DNA of 64,000 nt from Synaphobranchus kaupii (GCA_029718625.1 CM056376.1:28922424-28986423); one strand, 5' to 3'; shown: positions 25,601 to 39,518, counted from the first letter of the stretch. Made by a program: numbers and translations. The notes: generated from the letters alone by a model not told the origin.

Positions 25601-28600
25601 GAGGGCTTTCATTTTGAAATTCCACATCAGAATGTCCTGAGGTTGCCTGGGTGACACTCTGAGGTGTTCATCTATCATTCTGAAGTGAAATGGTTTTGTG
25701 AAAACAGGTGGTTTCCTTTTAATATCAATCTGAATTTAGAAGAACAACAGCTCTTATATGACATTTTAGAGGGCTTTAACTTTGAAATTCCACATCAGAA
25801 TGTCCTGAGGTTACCTGAGTGACACTCTGAGGTGTTCATCTATCATTGTATAGTGAAATGGTTTTGTGAAAACAGGCGGTTTCCTTTTAATATCAATCTG
25901 AATATAGAAGAAACACAGCTCTTATATGACATTTTAGAGGGCTTTAATTTTGAAATTCCACATCAGAATGTCCTGAGATTGTCTGAGTGACACTCTGAGG
26001 TGTTCTTCTATCATTCTGAAGAGAAATGGTTCCGTGAAAACAGGTTTCCTTTTAATATCAATCTGAATTTAGAAGAACAACAGCTCTTATATGACATTTT
26101 AGAGGGCTTTAATTTTGAAATTCCACATCAGAATGTCCTGAGGTTGCCTGAGTGACACTTTGAGGTGTTCCTCTATCAGTCTGAAGTGAAATGGTTTTGT
26201 GAAAACAGGCGGTTTCCTTTTAATATCAATCTGAATTTAGAAGAAAGACAGCATTTATATGACAATTTAGAGGGCTTTAACTTTGAAATTCCACATCAGA
26301 ATGTCCTGAGGTTACCTGAGTGACACTCTGAGGTGTTCATCTATCATTGTATAGTGAAATGGTTTTGTGAAAACAGGCGGTTTCCTTTTAATATCAATCT
26401 GAATATAGAAGAAACACAGCTCTTATATGACATTTTAGAGGGCTTTAATTTTGAAATTCCACATCAGAATGTCCTGAGGTTGCCTGAGTGACACTTTGAG
26501 GTGTTCCTCTATCAGTCTGAAGTGAAATGGTTTTGTGAAAACAGGCGGTTTCCTTTTAATATCAATCTGAATATAGAAGAAACACAGCATTTATATGACA
26601 TTTTAGAGGGCTTTAATTTTGAAATTCCACATCAGACTGTCCTGAGGTTACCTGAGTGACACTCTGAGGTGTTCATCTATCATTCTATAGTGAAATGGTT
26701 TTGTGAAAACAGGCGGTTTCTTTTTAATATCAATCTGAATATAGAAGAAACACAGCATTTATATGACATTTTAGAGGGCTTTCATTTTGAAATTCCACAT
26801 CAGAATGTCCTGAGGTTGCCTGAGTGACACTCTGAGGTGTTCATCTATCATTCTGAAGTGAAATGGTTTTGTGAAAACAGGTGGTTTCCTTTTAATATCA
26901 ATCTGAATTTAGAAGAACAACAGCTCTTATATGACATTTTAGAGGGCTTTAACTTTGAAATTCCACATCAGAATGTCCTGAGGTTACCTGAGTGACACTC
27001 TGAGGTGTTCATCTATCATTGTATAGTGAAATGGTTTTGTGAAAACAGGCGGTTTCCTTTTAATATCAATCTGAATATAGAAGAAACACAGCTCTTATAT
27101 GACATTTTAGAGGGCTTTAATTTTGAAATTCCACATCAGAATGTCCTGAGATTGTCTAAGTGACACTCTGAGGTGTTCTTCTATCATTCTGAAGAGAAAT
27201 GGTTCCGTGAAAACAGGTTTCCTTTTAATATCAATCTGAATTTAGAAGAACAACAGCTCTTATATGACATTTTAGAGGGCTTTAATTTTGAAATTCCACA
27301 TCAGAATGTCCTGAGGTTGCCTGAGTGACACTTTGAGGTGTTCCTCTATCAGTCTGAAGTGAAATGGTTTTGTGAAAACAGGCGGTTTCCTTTTAATATC
27401 AATCTGAATTTAGAAGAAAGACAGCATTTATATGACAATTTAGAGGGCTTTAATTTTGAAATTCCACATCAGACTGTCCTGAGGTTACCTGAGTGACACT
27501 CTGAGGTGTTCATCTATCATTCTATAGTGAAATGGTTTTGTGAAAACAGGCGGTTTCTTTTTAATATCAATCTGAATATAGAAGAAACACAGCATTTATA
27601 TGACATTTTAGAGGGCTTTCATTTTGAAATTCCACATCAGAATGTCCTGAGGTTGCCTGAGTGACACTCTGAGGTGTTCATCTATCATTCTGAAGTGAAA
27701 TGGTTTTGTGAAAACAGGCGGTTTCCTTTTAATATCAATCTGAATTTAGAAGAACAACAGCTCTTATATGACATTTTAGAGGGCTTTAACTTTGAAATTC
27801 CACATCAGAATGTCCTGAGGTTGCCTGAGTGACACTTTGAGGTGTTCCTCTATCAGTCTGAAGTGAAATGGTTTTGTGAAAACAGGCGGTTTCCTTTTAA
27901 TATCAATCTGAATTTAGAAGAAAGACAGCATTTATATGACAATTTAGAGGGCTTTAATTTTGAAATTCCACATCAGAATGTCCTGAGGTTACCTGAGTGA
28001 CACTCTGACTTGTTCCTCTATCATTGTATAGTGAAATGGTTTTGTGAAAACAGGCGGTTTCCTTTTAATATCAATCTGAATATAGAAGAAACACAGCATT
28101 TATATTACATTTTAGAGGGCTTTAATTTTGAAATTCCACATCAGAATGTCCTGAGGTTGCCTGAGTGACACTTTGAGGTGTTCATCTATCATTCTGAAGT
28201 GAAATGGTTTTGTGAAAACAGGCGGTTTCCTTTTAATATCAATCTGAATATAGAAGAAACACAGCATTTATATGACATTTTAGAGGGCTTTAATTTTGAA
28301 ATTCCACATCAGACTGTCCTGAGGTTACCTGAGTGACACTCTGAGGTGTTCATCTATCATTCTATAGTGAAATGGTTTTGTGAAAACAGGCGGTTTCTTT
28401 TTAATATCAATCTGAATATAGAAGAAACACAGCATTTATATGACATTTTAGAGGGCTTTCATTTTGAAATTCCACATCAGAATGTCCTGAGGTTGCCTGG
28501 GTGACACTCTGAGGTGTTCATCTATCATTCTGAAGTGAAATGGTTTTGTGAAAACAGGTGGTTTCCTTTTAATATCAATCTGAATTTAGAAGAACAACAG

Positions 28601-31600
28601 CTCTTATATGACATTTTAGAGGGCTTTAACTTTGAAATTCCACATCAGAATGTCCTGAGGTTACCTGAGTGACACTCTGAGGTGTTCATCTATCATTGTA
28701 TAGTGAAATGGTTTTGTGAAAACAGGCGGTTTCCTTTTAATATCAATCTGAATATAGAAGAAACACAGCTCTTATATGACATTTTAGAGGGCTTTAATTT
28801 TGAAATTCCACATCAGAATGTCCTGAGATTGTCTGAGTGACACTCTGAGGTGTTCTTCTATCATTCTGAAGAGAAATGGTTCCGTGAAAACAGGTTTCCT
28901 TTTAATATCAATCTGAATTTAGAAGAACAACAGCTCTTATATGACATTTTAGAGGGCTTTAATTTTGAAATTCCACATCAGAATGTCCTGAGGTTGCCTG
29001 AGTGACACTTTGAGGTGTTCCTCTATCAGTCTGAAGTGAAATGGTTTTGTGAAAACAGGCGGTTTCCTTTTAATATCAATCTGAATTTAGAAGAAAGACA
29101 GCATTTATATGACAATTTAGAGGGCTTTAACTTTGAAATTCCACATCAGAATGTCCTGAGGTTACCTGAGTGACACTCTGAGGTGTTCATCTATCATTCT
29201 ATAGTGAAATGGTTTTGTGAAAACAGGCGGTTTCTTTTTAATATCAATCTGAATATAGAAGAAACACAGCATTTATATTACATTTTAGAGGGCTTTAATT
29301 TTGAAATTCCACATCAGAATGTCCTGAGGTTGCCTGAGTGACACTTTGAGGTGTTCATCTATCATTCTGAAGTGAAATGGTTTTGTGAAAACAGGCGGTT
29401 TCCTTTTAATATCAATCTGAATATAGAAGAAACACAGCATTTATATGACATTTTAGAGGGCTTTAATTTTGAAATTCCACATCAGACTGTCCTGAGGTTA
29501 CCTGAGTGACACTCTGAGGTGTTCATCTATCATTCTATAGTGAAATGGTTTTGTGAAAACAGGCGGTTTCTTTTTAATATCAATCTGAATATAGAAGAAA
29601 CACAGCATTTATATGACATTTTAGAGGGCTTTCATTTTGAAATTCCACATCAGAATGTCCTGAGGTTGCCTGAGTGACACTCTGAGGTGTTCATCTATCA
29701 TTCTGAAGTGAAATGGTTTTGTGAAAACAGGTGGTTTCCTTTTAATATCAATCTGAATTTAGAAGAACAACAGCTCTTATATGACATTTTAGAGGGCTTT
29801 AACTTTGAAATTCCACATCAGAATGTCCTGAGGTTACCTTAGTGACACTCTGAGGTGTTCATCTATCATTGTATAGTGAAATGGTTTTGTGAAAACAGGC
29901 GGTTTCCTTTTAATATCAATCTGAATATAGAAGAAACACAGCTCTTATATGACATTTTAGAGGGCTTTAATTTTGAAATTCCACATCAGAATGTCCTGAG
30001 ATTGTCTAAGTGACACTCTGAGGTGTTCTTCTATCATTCTGAAGAGAAATGGTTCCGTGAAAACAGGTTTCCTTTTAATATCAATCTGAATTTAGAAGAA
30101 CAACAGCTCTTATATGACATTTTAGAGGGCTTTAATTTTGAAATTCCACATCAGAATGTCCTGAGGTTGCCTGAGTGACACTTTGAGGTGTTCCTCTATC
30201 AGTCTGAAGTGAAATGGTTTTGTGAAAACAGGCGGTTTCCTTTTAATATCAATCTGAATTTAGAAGAAAGACAGCATTTATATGACAATTTAGAGGGCTT
30301 TAATTTTGAAATTCCACATCAGACTGTCCTGAGGTTACCTGAGTGACACTCTGAGGTGTTCATCTATCATTCTATAGTGAAATGGTTTTGTGAAAACAGG
30401 CGGTTTCTTTTTAATATCAATCTGAATATAGAAGAAACACAGCATTTATATGACATTTTAGAGGGCTTTCATTTTGAAATTCCACATCAGAATGTCCTGA
30501 GGTTGCCTGAGTGACACTCTGAGGTGTTCATCTATCATTCTGAAGTGAAATGGTTTTGTGAAAACAGGCGGTTTCCTTTTAATATCAATCTGAATTTAGA
30601 AGAACAACAGCTCTTATATGACATTTTAGAGGGCTTTAACTTTGAAATTCCACATCAGAATGTCCTAAGGTTACCTGAGTGACACTCTGAGGTGTTCATC
30701 TATCATTGTATAGTGAAATGGTTTTGTGAAAACAGGCGGTTTCCTTTTAATATCAATCTGAATATAGAAGAAACACAGCTCTTATATGACATTTTAGAGG
30801 GCTTTAATTTTGAAATTCCACATCAGAATGTCCTGAGATTGTCTGAGTGACACTCTGAGGTGTTCTTCTATCATTCTGAAGAGAAATGGTTCCGTGAAAA
30901 CAGGTTTCCTTTTAATATCAATCTGAATTTAGAAGAACAACAGCTCTTATATGACATTTTAGAGGGCTTTAATTTTGAAATTCCACATCAGAATGTCCTG
31001 AGGTTGCCTGAGTGACACTTTGAGGTGTTCCTCTATCAGTCTGAAGTGAAATGGTTTTGTGAAAACAGGCGGTTTCCTTTTAATATCAATCTGAATTTAG
31101 AAGAAAGACAGCATTTATATGACAATTTAGAGGGCTTTAATTTTGAAATTCCACATCAGAATGTCCTGAGGTTACCTGAGTGACACTCTGACTTGTTCCT
31201 CTATCATTGTATAGTGAAATGGTTTTGTGAAAACAGGCGGTTTCCTTTTAATATCAATCTGAATATAGAAGAAACACAGCATTTATATTACATTTTAGAG
31301 GGCTTTAATTTTGAAATTCCACATCAGAATGTCCTGAGGTTGCCTGAGTGACACTTTGAGGTGTTCATCTATCATTCTGAAGTGAAATGGTTTTGTGAAA
31401 ACAGGCGGTTTCCTTTTAATATCAATCTGAATATAGAAGAAACACAGCATTTATATGACATTTTAGAGGGCTTTAATTTTGAAATTCCACATCAGACTGT
31501 CCTGAGGTTACCTGAGTGACACTCTGAGGTGTTCATCTATCATTCTGTAGTGAAATGGTTTTGTGAAAACAGGCGGTTTCTTTTTAATATCAATCTGAAT

Positions 31601-34600
31601 TTAGAAGAACAACAGCTCTTATATGACATTTTAGAGGGCTTTAACTTTGAAATTCCACATCAGAATGTCCTGAGGTTACCTGAGTGACACTCTGAGGTGT
31701 TCATCTATCATTGTATAGTGAAATGGTTTTGTGAAAACAGGCGGTTTCCTTTTAATATCAATCTGAATATAGAAGAAACACAGCTCTTATATGACATTTT
31801 AGAGGGCTTTAATTTTGAAATTCCACATCAGAATGTCCTGAGATTGTCTGAGTGACACTCTGAGGTGTTCTTCTATCATTCTGAAGAGAAATGGTTCCGT
31901 GAAAACAGGTTTCCTTTTAATATCAATCTGAATTTAGAAGAACAACAGCTCTTATATGACATTTTAGAGGGCTTTAATTTTGAAATTCCACATCAGAATG
32001 TCCTGAGGTTGCCTGAGTGACACTTTGAGGTGTTCCTCTATCAGTCTGAAGTTAAATGGTTTTGTGAAAACAGGCGGTTTCCTTTTAATATCAATCTGAA
32101 TTTAGAAGAAAGACAGCATTTATATGACAATTTAGAGGGCTTTAATTTTGAAATTCCACATCAGACTGTCCTGAGGTTACCTGAGTGACACTCTGAGGTG
32201 TTCATCTATCATTCTATAGTGAAATGGTTTTGTGAAAACAGGCGGTTTCTTTTTAATATCAATCTGAATATAGAAGAAACACAGCATTTATATGACATTT
32301 TAGAGGGCTTTCATTTTGAAATTCCACATCAGAATGTCCTGAGGTTGCCTGAGTGACACTCTGAGGTGTTCATCTATCATTCTGAAGTGAAATGGTTTTG
32401 TGAAAACAGGCGGTTTCCTTTTAATATCAATCTGAATTTAGAAGAACAACAGCTCTTATATGACATTTTAGAGGGCTTTAACTTTGAAATTCCACATCAG
32501 AATGTCCTGAGGTTGCCTGAGTGACACTTTGAGGTGTTCCTCTATCAGTCTGAAGTGAAATGGTTTTGTGAAAACAGGCGGTTTCCTTTTAATATCAATC
32601 TGAATTTAGAAGAAAGACAGCATTTATATGACAATTTAGAGGGCTTTAATTTTGAAATTCCACATCAGAATGTCCTGAGGTTACCTGAGTGACACTCTGA
32701 CTTGTTCCTCTATCATTGTATAGTGAAATGGTTTTGTGAAAACAGGCGGTTTCCTTTTAATATCAATCTGAATATAGAAGAAACACAGCATTTATATTAC
32801 ATTTTAGAGGGCTTTAATTTTGAAATTCCACATCAGAATGTCCTGAGGTTGCCTGAGTGACACTTTGAGGTGTTCATCTATCATTCTGAAGTGAAATGGT
32901 TTTGTGAAAACAGGCGGTTTCCTTTTAATATCAATCTGAATATAGAAGAAACACAGCATTTATATGACATTTTAGAGGGCTTTAATTTTGAAATTCCACA
33001 TCAGACTGTCCTGAGGTTACCTGAGTGACACTCTGAGGTGTTCATCTATCATTCTATAGTGAAATGGTTTTGTGAAAACAGGCGGTTTCTTTTTAATATC
33101 AATCTGAATATAGAAGAAACACAGCATTTATATGACATTTTAGAGGGCTTTCATTTTGAAATTCCACATCAGAATGTCCTGAGGTTGCCTGGGTGACACT
33201 CTGAGGTGTTCATCTATCATTCTGAAGTGAAATGGTTTTGTGAAAACAGGTGGTTTCCTTTTAATATCAATCTGAATTTAGAAGAACAACAGCTCTTATA
33301 TGACATTTTAGAGGGCTTTAACTTTGAAATTCCACATCAGAATGTCCTGAGGTTACCTGAGTGACACTCTGAGGTGTTCATCTATCATTGTATAGTGAAA
33401 TGGTTTTGTGAAAACAGGCGGTTTCCTTTTAATATCAATCTGAATATAGAAGAAACACAGCTCTTATATGACATTTTAGAGGGCTTTAATTTTGAAATTC
33501 CACATCAGAATGTCCTGAGGTTGCCTGAGTGACACTTTGAGGTGTTCCTCTATCAGTCTGAAGTGAAATGGTTTTGTGAAAACAGGCGGTTTCCTTTTAA
33601 TATCAATCTGAATTTAGAAGAAAGACAGCATTTATATGACAATTTAGAGGGCTTTAATTTTGAAATTCCACATCAGAATGTCCTGAGGTTACCTGAGTGA
33701 CACTCTGACTTGTTCCTCTATCATTGTATAGTGAAATGGTTTTTGTGAAAACAGGCGGTTTCCTTTTAATATCAATCTGAATATAGAAGAAACACAGCAT
33801 TTATATTACATTTTAGAGGGCTTTAATTTTGAAATTCCACATCAGAATGTCCTGAGGTTGCCTGAGTGACACTTTGAGGTGTTCATCTATCATTCTGAAG
33901 TGAAATGGTTTTGTGAAAACAGGCGGTTTCCTTTTAATATCAATCTGAATATAGAAGAAACACAGCATTTATATGACATTTTAGAGGGCTTTAATTTTGA
34001 AATTCCACATCAGACTGTCCTGAGGTTACCTGAGTGACACTCTGAGGTGTTCATCTATCATTCTATAGTGAAATGGTTTTGTGAAAACAGGCGGTTTCCT
34101 TTTAATATCAATCTGAATATAGAAGAAACACAGCATTTATATTACATTTTAGAGGGCTTTAATTTTGAAATTCCACATCAGAATGTCCTGAGGTTGCCTG
34201 AGTGACACTTTGAGGTGTTCATCTATCATTCTGAAGTGAAATGGTTTTGTGAAAAACAGGCGGTTTCCTTTTAATATCAATCTGAATATAGAAGAAACAC
34301 AGCATTTATATGACATTTTAGAGGGCTTTAATTTTGAAATTCCACATCAGACTGTCCTGAGGTTACCTGAGTGACACTCTGAGGTGTTCATCTATCATTC
34401 TATAGTGAAATGGTTTTGTGAAAACAGGCGGTTTCTTTTTAATATCAATCTGAATATAGAAGAAACACAGCATTTATATGACATTTTAGAGGGCTTTCAT
34501 TTTGAAATTCCACATCAGAATGTCCTGAGGTTGCCTGGGTGACACTCTGAGGTGTTCATCTATCATTCTGAAGTGAAATGGTTTTGTGAAAACAGGTGGT

Positions 34601-37600
34601 TTCCTTTTAATATCAATCTGAATTTAGAAGAACAACAGCTCTTATATGACATTTTAGAGGGCTTTAACTTTGAAATTCCACATCAGAATGTCCTGAGGTT
34701 ACCTGAGTGACACTCTGAGGTGTTCATCTATCTTTGTATAGTGAAATGGTTTTGTGAAAACAGGCGGTTTCCTTTTAATATCAATCTGAATATAGAAGAA
34801 ACACAGCTCTTATATGACATTTTTAGAGGGCTTTAATTTGAAATTCCACATCAGAATGTCCTGAGATTGTCTGAGTGACACTCTGAGGTGTTCTTCTATC
34901 ATTCTGAAGAGAAATGGTTCCGTGAAAACAGGTTTCCTTTTAATATCAATCTGAATTTAGAAGAACAACAGCTCTTATATGACATTTTAGAGGGCTTTAA
35001 TTTTGAAATTCCACATCAGAATGTCCTGAGGTTGCCTGAGTGACACTTTGAGGTGTTCCTCTATCAGTCTGAAGTGAAATGGTTTTGTGAAAACAGGCGG
35101 TTTCCTTTTAATATCAATCTGAATTTAGAAGAAAGACAGCATTTATATGACAATTTAGAGGGCTTTAACTTTGAAATTCCACATCAGAATGTCCTGAGGT
35201 TACCTGAGTGACACTCTGAGGTGTTCATCTATCATTCTATAGTGAAATGGTTTTGTGAAAACAGGCGGTTTCTTTTTAATATCAATCTGAATATAGAAGA
35301 AACACAGCATTTATATTACATTTTAGAGGGCTTTAATTTTGAAATTCCACATCAGAATGTCCTGAGGTTGCCTGAGTGACACTTTGAGGTGTTCATCTAT
35401 CATTCTGAAGTGAAATTTGGTTTTGTGAAAACAGGCGGTTTCCTTTTAATATCAATCTGAATATAGAAGAAACACAGCATTTATATGACATTTTAGAGGG
35501 CTTTAATTTTGAAATTCCACATCAGACTGTCCTGAGGTTACCTGAGTGACACTCTGAGGTGTTCATCTATCATTCTATAGTGAAATGGTTTTGTGAAAAC
35601 AGGCGGTTTCTTTTTAATATCAATCTGAATATAGAAGAAACACAGCATTTATATGACATTTTAGAGGGCTTTCATTTTGAAATTCCACATCAGAATGTCC
35701 TGAGGTTGCCTGAGTGACACTCTGAGGTGTTCATCTATCATTCTGAAGTGAAATGGTTTTGTGAAAACAGGTGGTTTCCTTTTAATATCAATCTGAATTT
35801 AGAAGAACAACAGCTCTTATATGACATTTTAGAGGGCTTTAACTTTGAAATTCCACATCAGAATGTCCTGAGGTTACCTGAGTGACACTCTGAGGTGTTC
35901 ATCTATCATTGTATAGTGAAATGGTTTTGTGAAAACAGGCGGTTTCCTTTTAATATCAATCTGAATATAGAAGAAACACAGCTCTTATATGACATTTTAG
36001 AGGGCTTTAATTTTGAAATTCCACATCAGAATGTCCTGAGGTTGCCTGAGTGACACTTTGAGGTGTTCCTCTATCAGTCTGAAGTGAAATGGTTTTGTGA
36101 AAACAGGCGGTTTCCTTTTAATATCAATCTGAATTTAGAAGAAAGACAGCATTTATATGACAATTTAGAGGGCTTTAATTTTGAAATTCCACATCAGAAT
36201 GTCCTGAGGTTACCTGAGTGACACTCTGACTTGTTCCTCTATCATTGTATAGTGAAATGGTTTTGTGAAAACAGGCGGTTTCCTTTTAATATCAATCTGA
36301 ATATAGAAGAAACACAGCATTTATATTACATTTTAGAGGGCTTTAATTTTGAAATTCCACATCAGAATGTCCTGAGGTTGCCTGAGTGACACTTTGAGGT
36401 GTTCATCTATCATTCTGAAGTGAAATGGTTTTGTGAAAACAGGCGGTTTCCTTTTAATATCAATCTGAATATAGAAGAAACACAGCATTTATATGACATT
36501 TTAGAGGGCTTTAATTTTGAAATTCCACATCAGACTGTCCTGAGGTTACCTGAGTGACACTCTGAGGTGTTCATCTATCATTCTATAGTGAAATGGTTTT
36601 GTGAAAACAGGCGGTTTCTTTTTAATATCAATCTGAATATAGAAGAAACACAGCATTTATATGACATTTTAGAGGGCTTTCATTTTGAAATTCCACATCA
36701 GAATGTCCTGAGGTTGCCTGAGTGACACTCTGAGGTGTTCATCTATCATTCTGAAGTGAAATGGTTTTGTGAAAACAGGTGGTTTCCTTTTAATATCAAT
36801 CTGAATTTAGAAGAACAACAGCTCTTATATGACATTTTAGAGGGCTTTAACTTTGAAATTCCACATCAGAATGTCCTGAGGTTACCTGAGTGACACTCTG
36901 AGGTGTTCATCTATCATTGTATAGTGAAATGGTTTTGTGAAAACAGGCGGTTTCCTTTTAATATCAATCTGAATATAGAAGAAACACAGCTCTTATATGA
37001 CATTTTAGAGGGCTTTAATTTTGAAATTCCACATCAGAATGTCCTGAGGTTGCCTGAGTGACACTTTGAGGTGTTCCTCTATCAGTCTGAAGTGAAATGG
37101 TTTTGTGAAAACAGGCGGTTTCCTTTTAATATCAATCTGAATTTAGAAGAAAGACAGCATTTATATGACAATTTAGAGGGCTTTAATTTTGAAATTCCAC
37201 ATCAGAATGTCCTGAGGTTACCTGAGTGACACTCTGACTTGTTCCTCTATCATTGTATAGTGAAATGGTTTTGTGAAAACAGGCGGTTTCCTTTTAATAT
37301 CAATCTGAATATAGAAGAAACACAGCATTTATATTACATTTTAGAGGGCTTTAATTTTGAAATTCCACATCAGAATGTCCTGAGGTTGCCTGAGTGACAC
37401 TTTGAGGTGTTCATCTATCATTCTGAAGTGAAATGGTTTTGTGAAAACAGGCGGTTTCCTTTTAATATCAATCTGAATATAGAAGAAACACAGCATTTAT
37501 ATGACATTTTAGAGGGCTTTAATTTTGAAATTCCACATCAGACTGTCCTGAGGTTACCTGAGTGACACTCTGAGGTGTTCATCTATCATTCTATAGTGAA

Positions 37601-37987
37601 ATGGTTTTGTGAAAACAGGCGGTTTCTTTTTAATATCAATCTGAATTTAGAAGAACAACAGCTCTTATATGACATTTTAGAGGGCTTTAACTTTGAAATT
37701 CCACATCAGAATGTCCTGAGGTTACCTGAGTGACACTCTGAGGTGTTCATCTATCATTGTATAGTGAAATGGTTTGTGAAAACAGGCGGTTTCCTTTTAA
37801 TATCAATCTGAATATAGAAGAAACACAGCTCTTATATGACATTTTAGAGGGCTTTAATTTTGAAATTCCACATCAGAATGTCCTGAGATTGTCTGAGTGA
37901 CACTCTGAGGTGTTCTTCTATCATTCTGAAGAGAAATGGTTCCGTGAAAACAGGTTCCCTTTTAATATCAATCTGAATTTAGAAGAA
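19611..37987 (-). repeat. right satellite arm, about 109 monomers of about 168 bp, with higher-order repeats
   Basis: Monomers are inverted relative to the left arm and close to head-to-tail identical (AAAACAGGCGGTTTCCTTTT, ATATCAATCTGAAT, GAGGGCTTTAATTTTGAAAT). The repeat distance between sister positions is 168 bp, with 165-bp variants. Variant monomers recur in blocks. The GAAGAGAAATGGTTCCG type (GAAGAGACATGG in the first) lies at 21491, 22664, 24341, 26018, 27191, 28868, 30041, 30878, 31883, 34906 and 37928. Those spacings equal 7, 10, 10, 7, 10, 7, 5, 6, 18 and 18 monomers. Each monomer contains stop codons, so the array is not coding. Confidence 0.93.
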
Positions 37988-38115
37988 CTTTACTTTTATT
38001 TTGAAATCAATTCTTACACGCTCACCGTAGAATGCCTAGCATATTGCGAACCAAAAAAATTCGCGGCGGCTGGCTTGACCGTCTTTTTCAAAGTGGAGGC
38101 TGGCTTGACCGCAGT
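37988..38115 (-). repeat. right unique terminal inverted repeat of giant element
   Basis: Reverse complement of the left end; it ends GGCTGGCTTGACCGCAGT before eight A. A short open stretch crosses it but has no recognisable domain. Confidence 0.88.
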
Positions 38116-38159
38116 AAAAAAAAGTAGGCTAATCCCTGGTAAATAGTTCTGGGGTGCGT

Positions 38160-38630
38160 TTCAAAAAGCATCGTAAGGCTAAGACGTCGTATAACCCTTC
38201 GTACGAAGCTTCTTGAACTTTGGGTGCTTCCCAATAGCATCTTAATTTAAGACGCTCTTAGAAATGCTCGTAGATTAACGATTACTCCAGACCAGTCGTA
38301 GACGTTTGTGCGTTTTAGAAGCCCATGAATCACACACTTTATTAGATTTTTCGTGTGTGTTCATTTAATTTTACGGTTACCTTAACCACTGATTGTTTTT
38401 TTATAGTGATGTTAGATGCAACAATATTTAGGCTACGTTTATTTTTTAATTTAGGCAACTTATTTTTATATAGGCCTATTTGGAAATTACCATAGCTCCA
38501 TATATAAATAAGTATGAGACAACTAAAATCAGTGGGGAAAAGATTTTATTTCAAAAGAAACTTTGACGTGCTTAAACCGGCCAGAATCTATCGCCCTCCT
38601 CCCTTATCAGCAGCACCACAGAAAGAAGTA
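38160..38630. other. unassigned repeat-like sequence
   Basis: The stretch around GTGCGTTTCAAAAAGCATCG and the region 40750-40850 after the neighbouring TTAA element share short inverted motifs (GGGAAACAC, ATCGTAGAATCGCTCG). They could be two halves of one older element split by the insertions between them. This is a weak inference. Confidence 0.3.
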
Positions 38631-38834
38631 CAGAGAATGTAAAATCCAGGGACCAGAAAGGAAAAGTCCTGCCATGTGTTTCTTCCACCCATGGACTTAG
38701 CCAGCTGATTTCACTAAATAGTTCTACCGTAGACCTGGCTGAAGAATTGTGCAAAATAGCAAATCCAGGTGATTGGAACTAAATACTGGGGAAGACTTTT
38801 AGCCTACTTTCTGAACCCAGATTTTACACCTCTG
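38631..38834. mobile_element. Tol2-like hAT MITE
   Basis: Ends CAGAGAATGTAAAATCCAGG and TTTTACACCTCTG resemble the CAGAGGTG ends of Tol2-type hAT elements. It also shares AAAAGTCCTGCC, CAAATCCAGGTGATTG and TTTCTGAACCCAG with the better preserved copy at 49134-49328. The flanks AAGAAGTA and GTTAAGTA are only partly alike. Confidence 0.6.
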
Positions 38835-39172
38835 GTTAAGTAGCACTTAAAGGGTAAGTTCGCTATTTTGGACCTTGGACCCTATTTGCGGTCCGTCTTC
38901 CATGAACCTGACCCAATGAAGTCCATTTTTTCGCTTATCGGTCCAGTATTGAGTTCGCTACAGATTTCCTGTAGGCTCTCACTGGGCTACAATAGAGGTC
39001 AACGGGGCAATTAGAAATGTTATGGAAAAACAACGATAAATGTGCTTTTATAGCTCAGTGTGTATTCTTACGGTCTCAGTATGCTCTCCTGTGAAATGTA
39101 GGCTATCGCAAACGCAAAACCGAACGTTGAAACAACAGTTCCATTTGAAACAGAACTATTTCTCCGACCGCA

Positions 39173-39418
39173 CTACCTCGCACTGACTTCGGATAACATT
39201 ACCTGCGCAACTTCAGCCTCTCTCTCTTCTCTTGCTCTCTTATCATCCATCTCTTGTAGTTCCGTGTCCGTGTATTCTGGCTCAAATCTGTAGCCAGTAA
39301 CGTCAAAGTCAAAATCGAATTCTTCGTCTTCGTAATCATTATAGTCATCCATCATCCAAGTTTTTTTGCGGAAATTGTAGCCTATGTTGCTGCAGGTAAA
39401 CAAACGCAGACTGCTCAA
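39173..39418 (-). pseudogene. N-terminal part of the ballast-like transposon ORF, copy 2
   Basis: It reads MSSLRLFTCSNIGYNF, then the acidic EFDFDFDVTGYRFEPEYTD and an E/R-rich helix ending EVAQVMLSEV, where the internal deletion cuts it off before the cysteine motif. It preserves the 13 bases missing from copy 1, showing that copy 1's frameshift is secondary. Confidence 0.55.
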
Positions 39419-39518
39419 CTAGATAGTTTCGTAAACGGCCGGCACACCTTCCCGCTCCCCTACCCCCCGACACATAGTAGCCTACTCCGCGGGAGCAGCG
39501 AAAACAAGCAACAGAGAA

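Larger units (their letters stand above)
15717..38115. mobile_element. giant fold-back element with satellite arms (22.4 kb)
   Basis: Unique inverted ends begin ACTGCGGTCAAGCCAGCC and match for about 150 bp. They include a repeated GGTCAAGCCAGCC motif and a common TAGGCATTCTACGGTGAGCG block. Inside these, both arms are tandem arrays of the same roughly 168-bp monomer in opposite orientation: about 6 copies left, about 109 right, around a 0.7-kb unique spacer. The flanks are A runs on both sides (10 A left, 8 A right), compatible with an A-only target duplication. No transposase is present apart from a nested element. The organisation resembles fold-back elements (Drosophila FB, Galileo), but the superfamily is unknown. 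Arm inequality points to array growth by unequal exchange. Confidence 0.85.

Noticed and set aside
19611..37987. CRISPR-like array
   Set aside because: The repeats are 168-bp head-to-tail monomers without spacers, in a eukaryotic transposon-like setting.
37910..38146. 78-codon ORF across the right end of the giant element
   Set aside because: It is part monomer and part terminal repeat, has no recognisable domain, and the matching left end does not preserve the frame.
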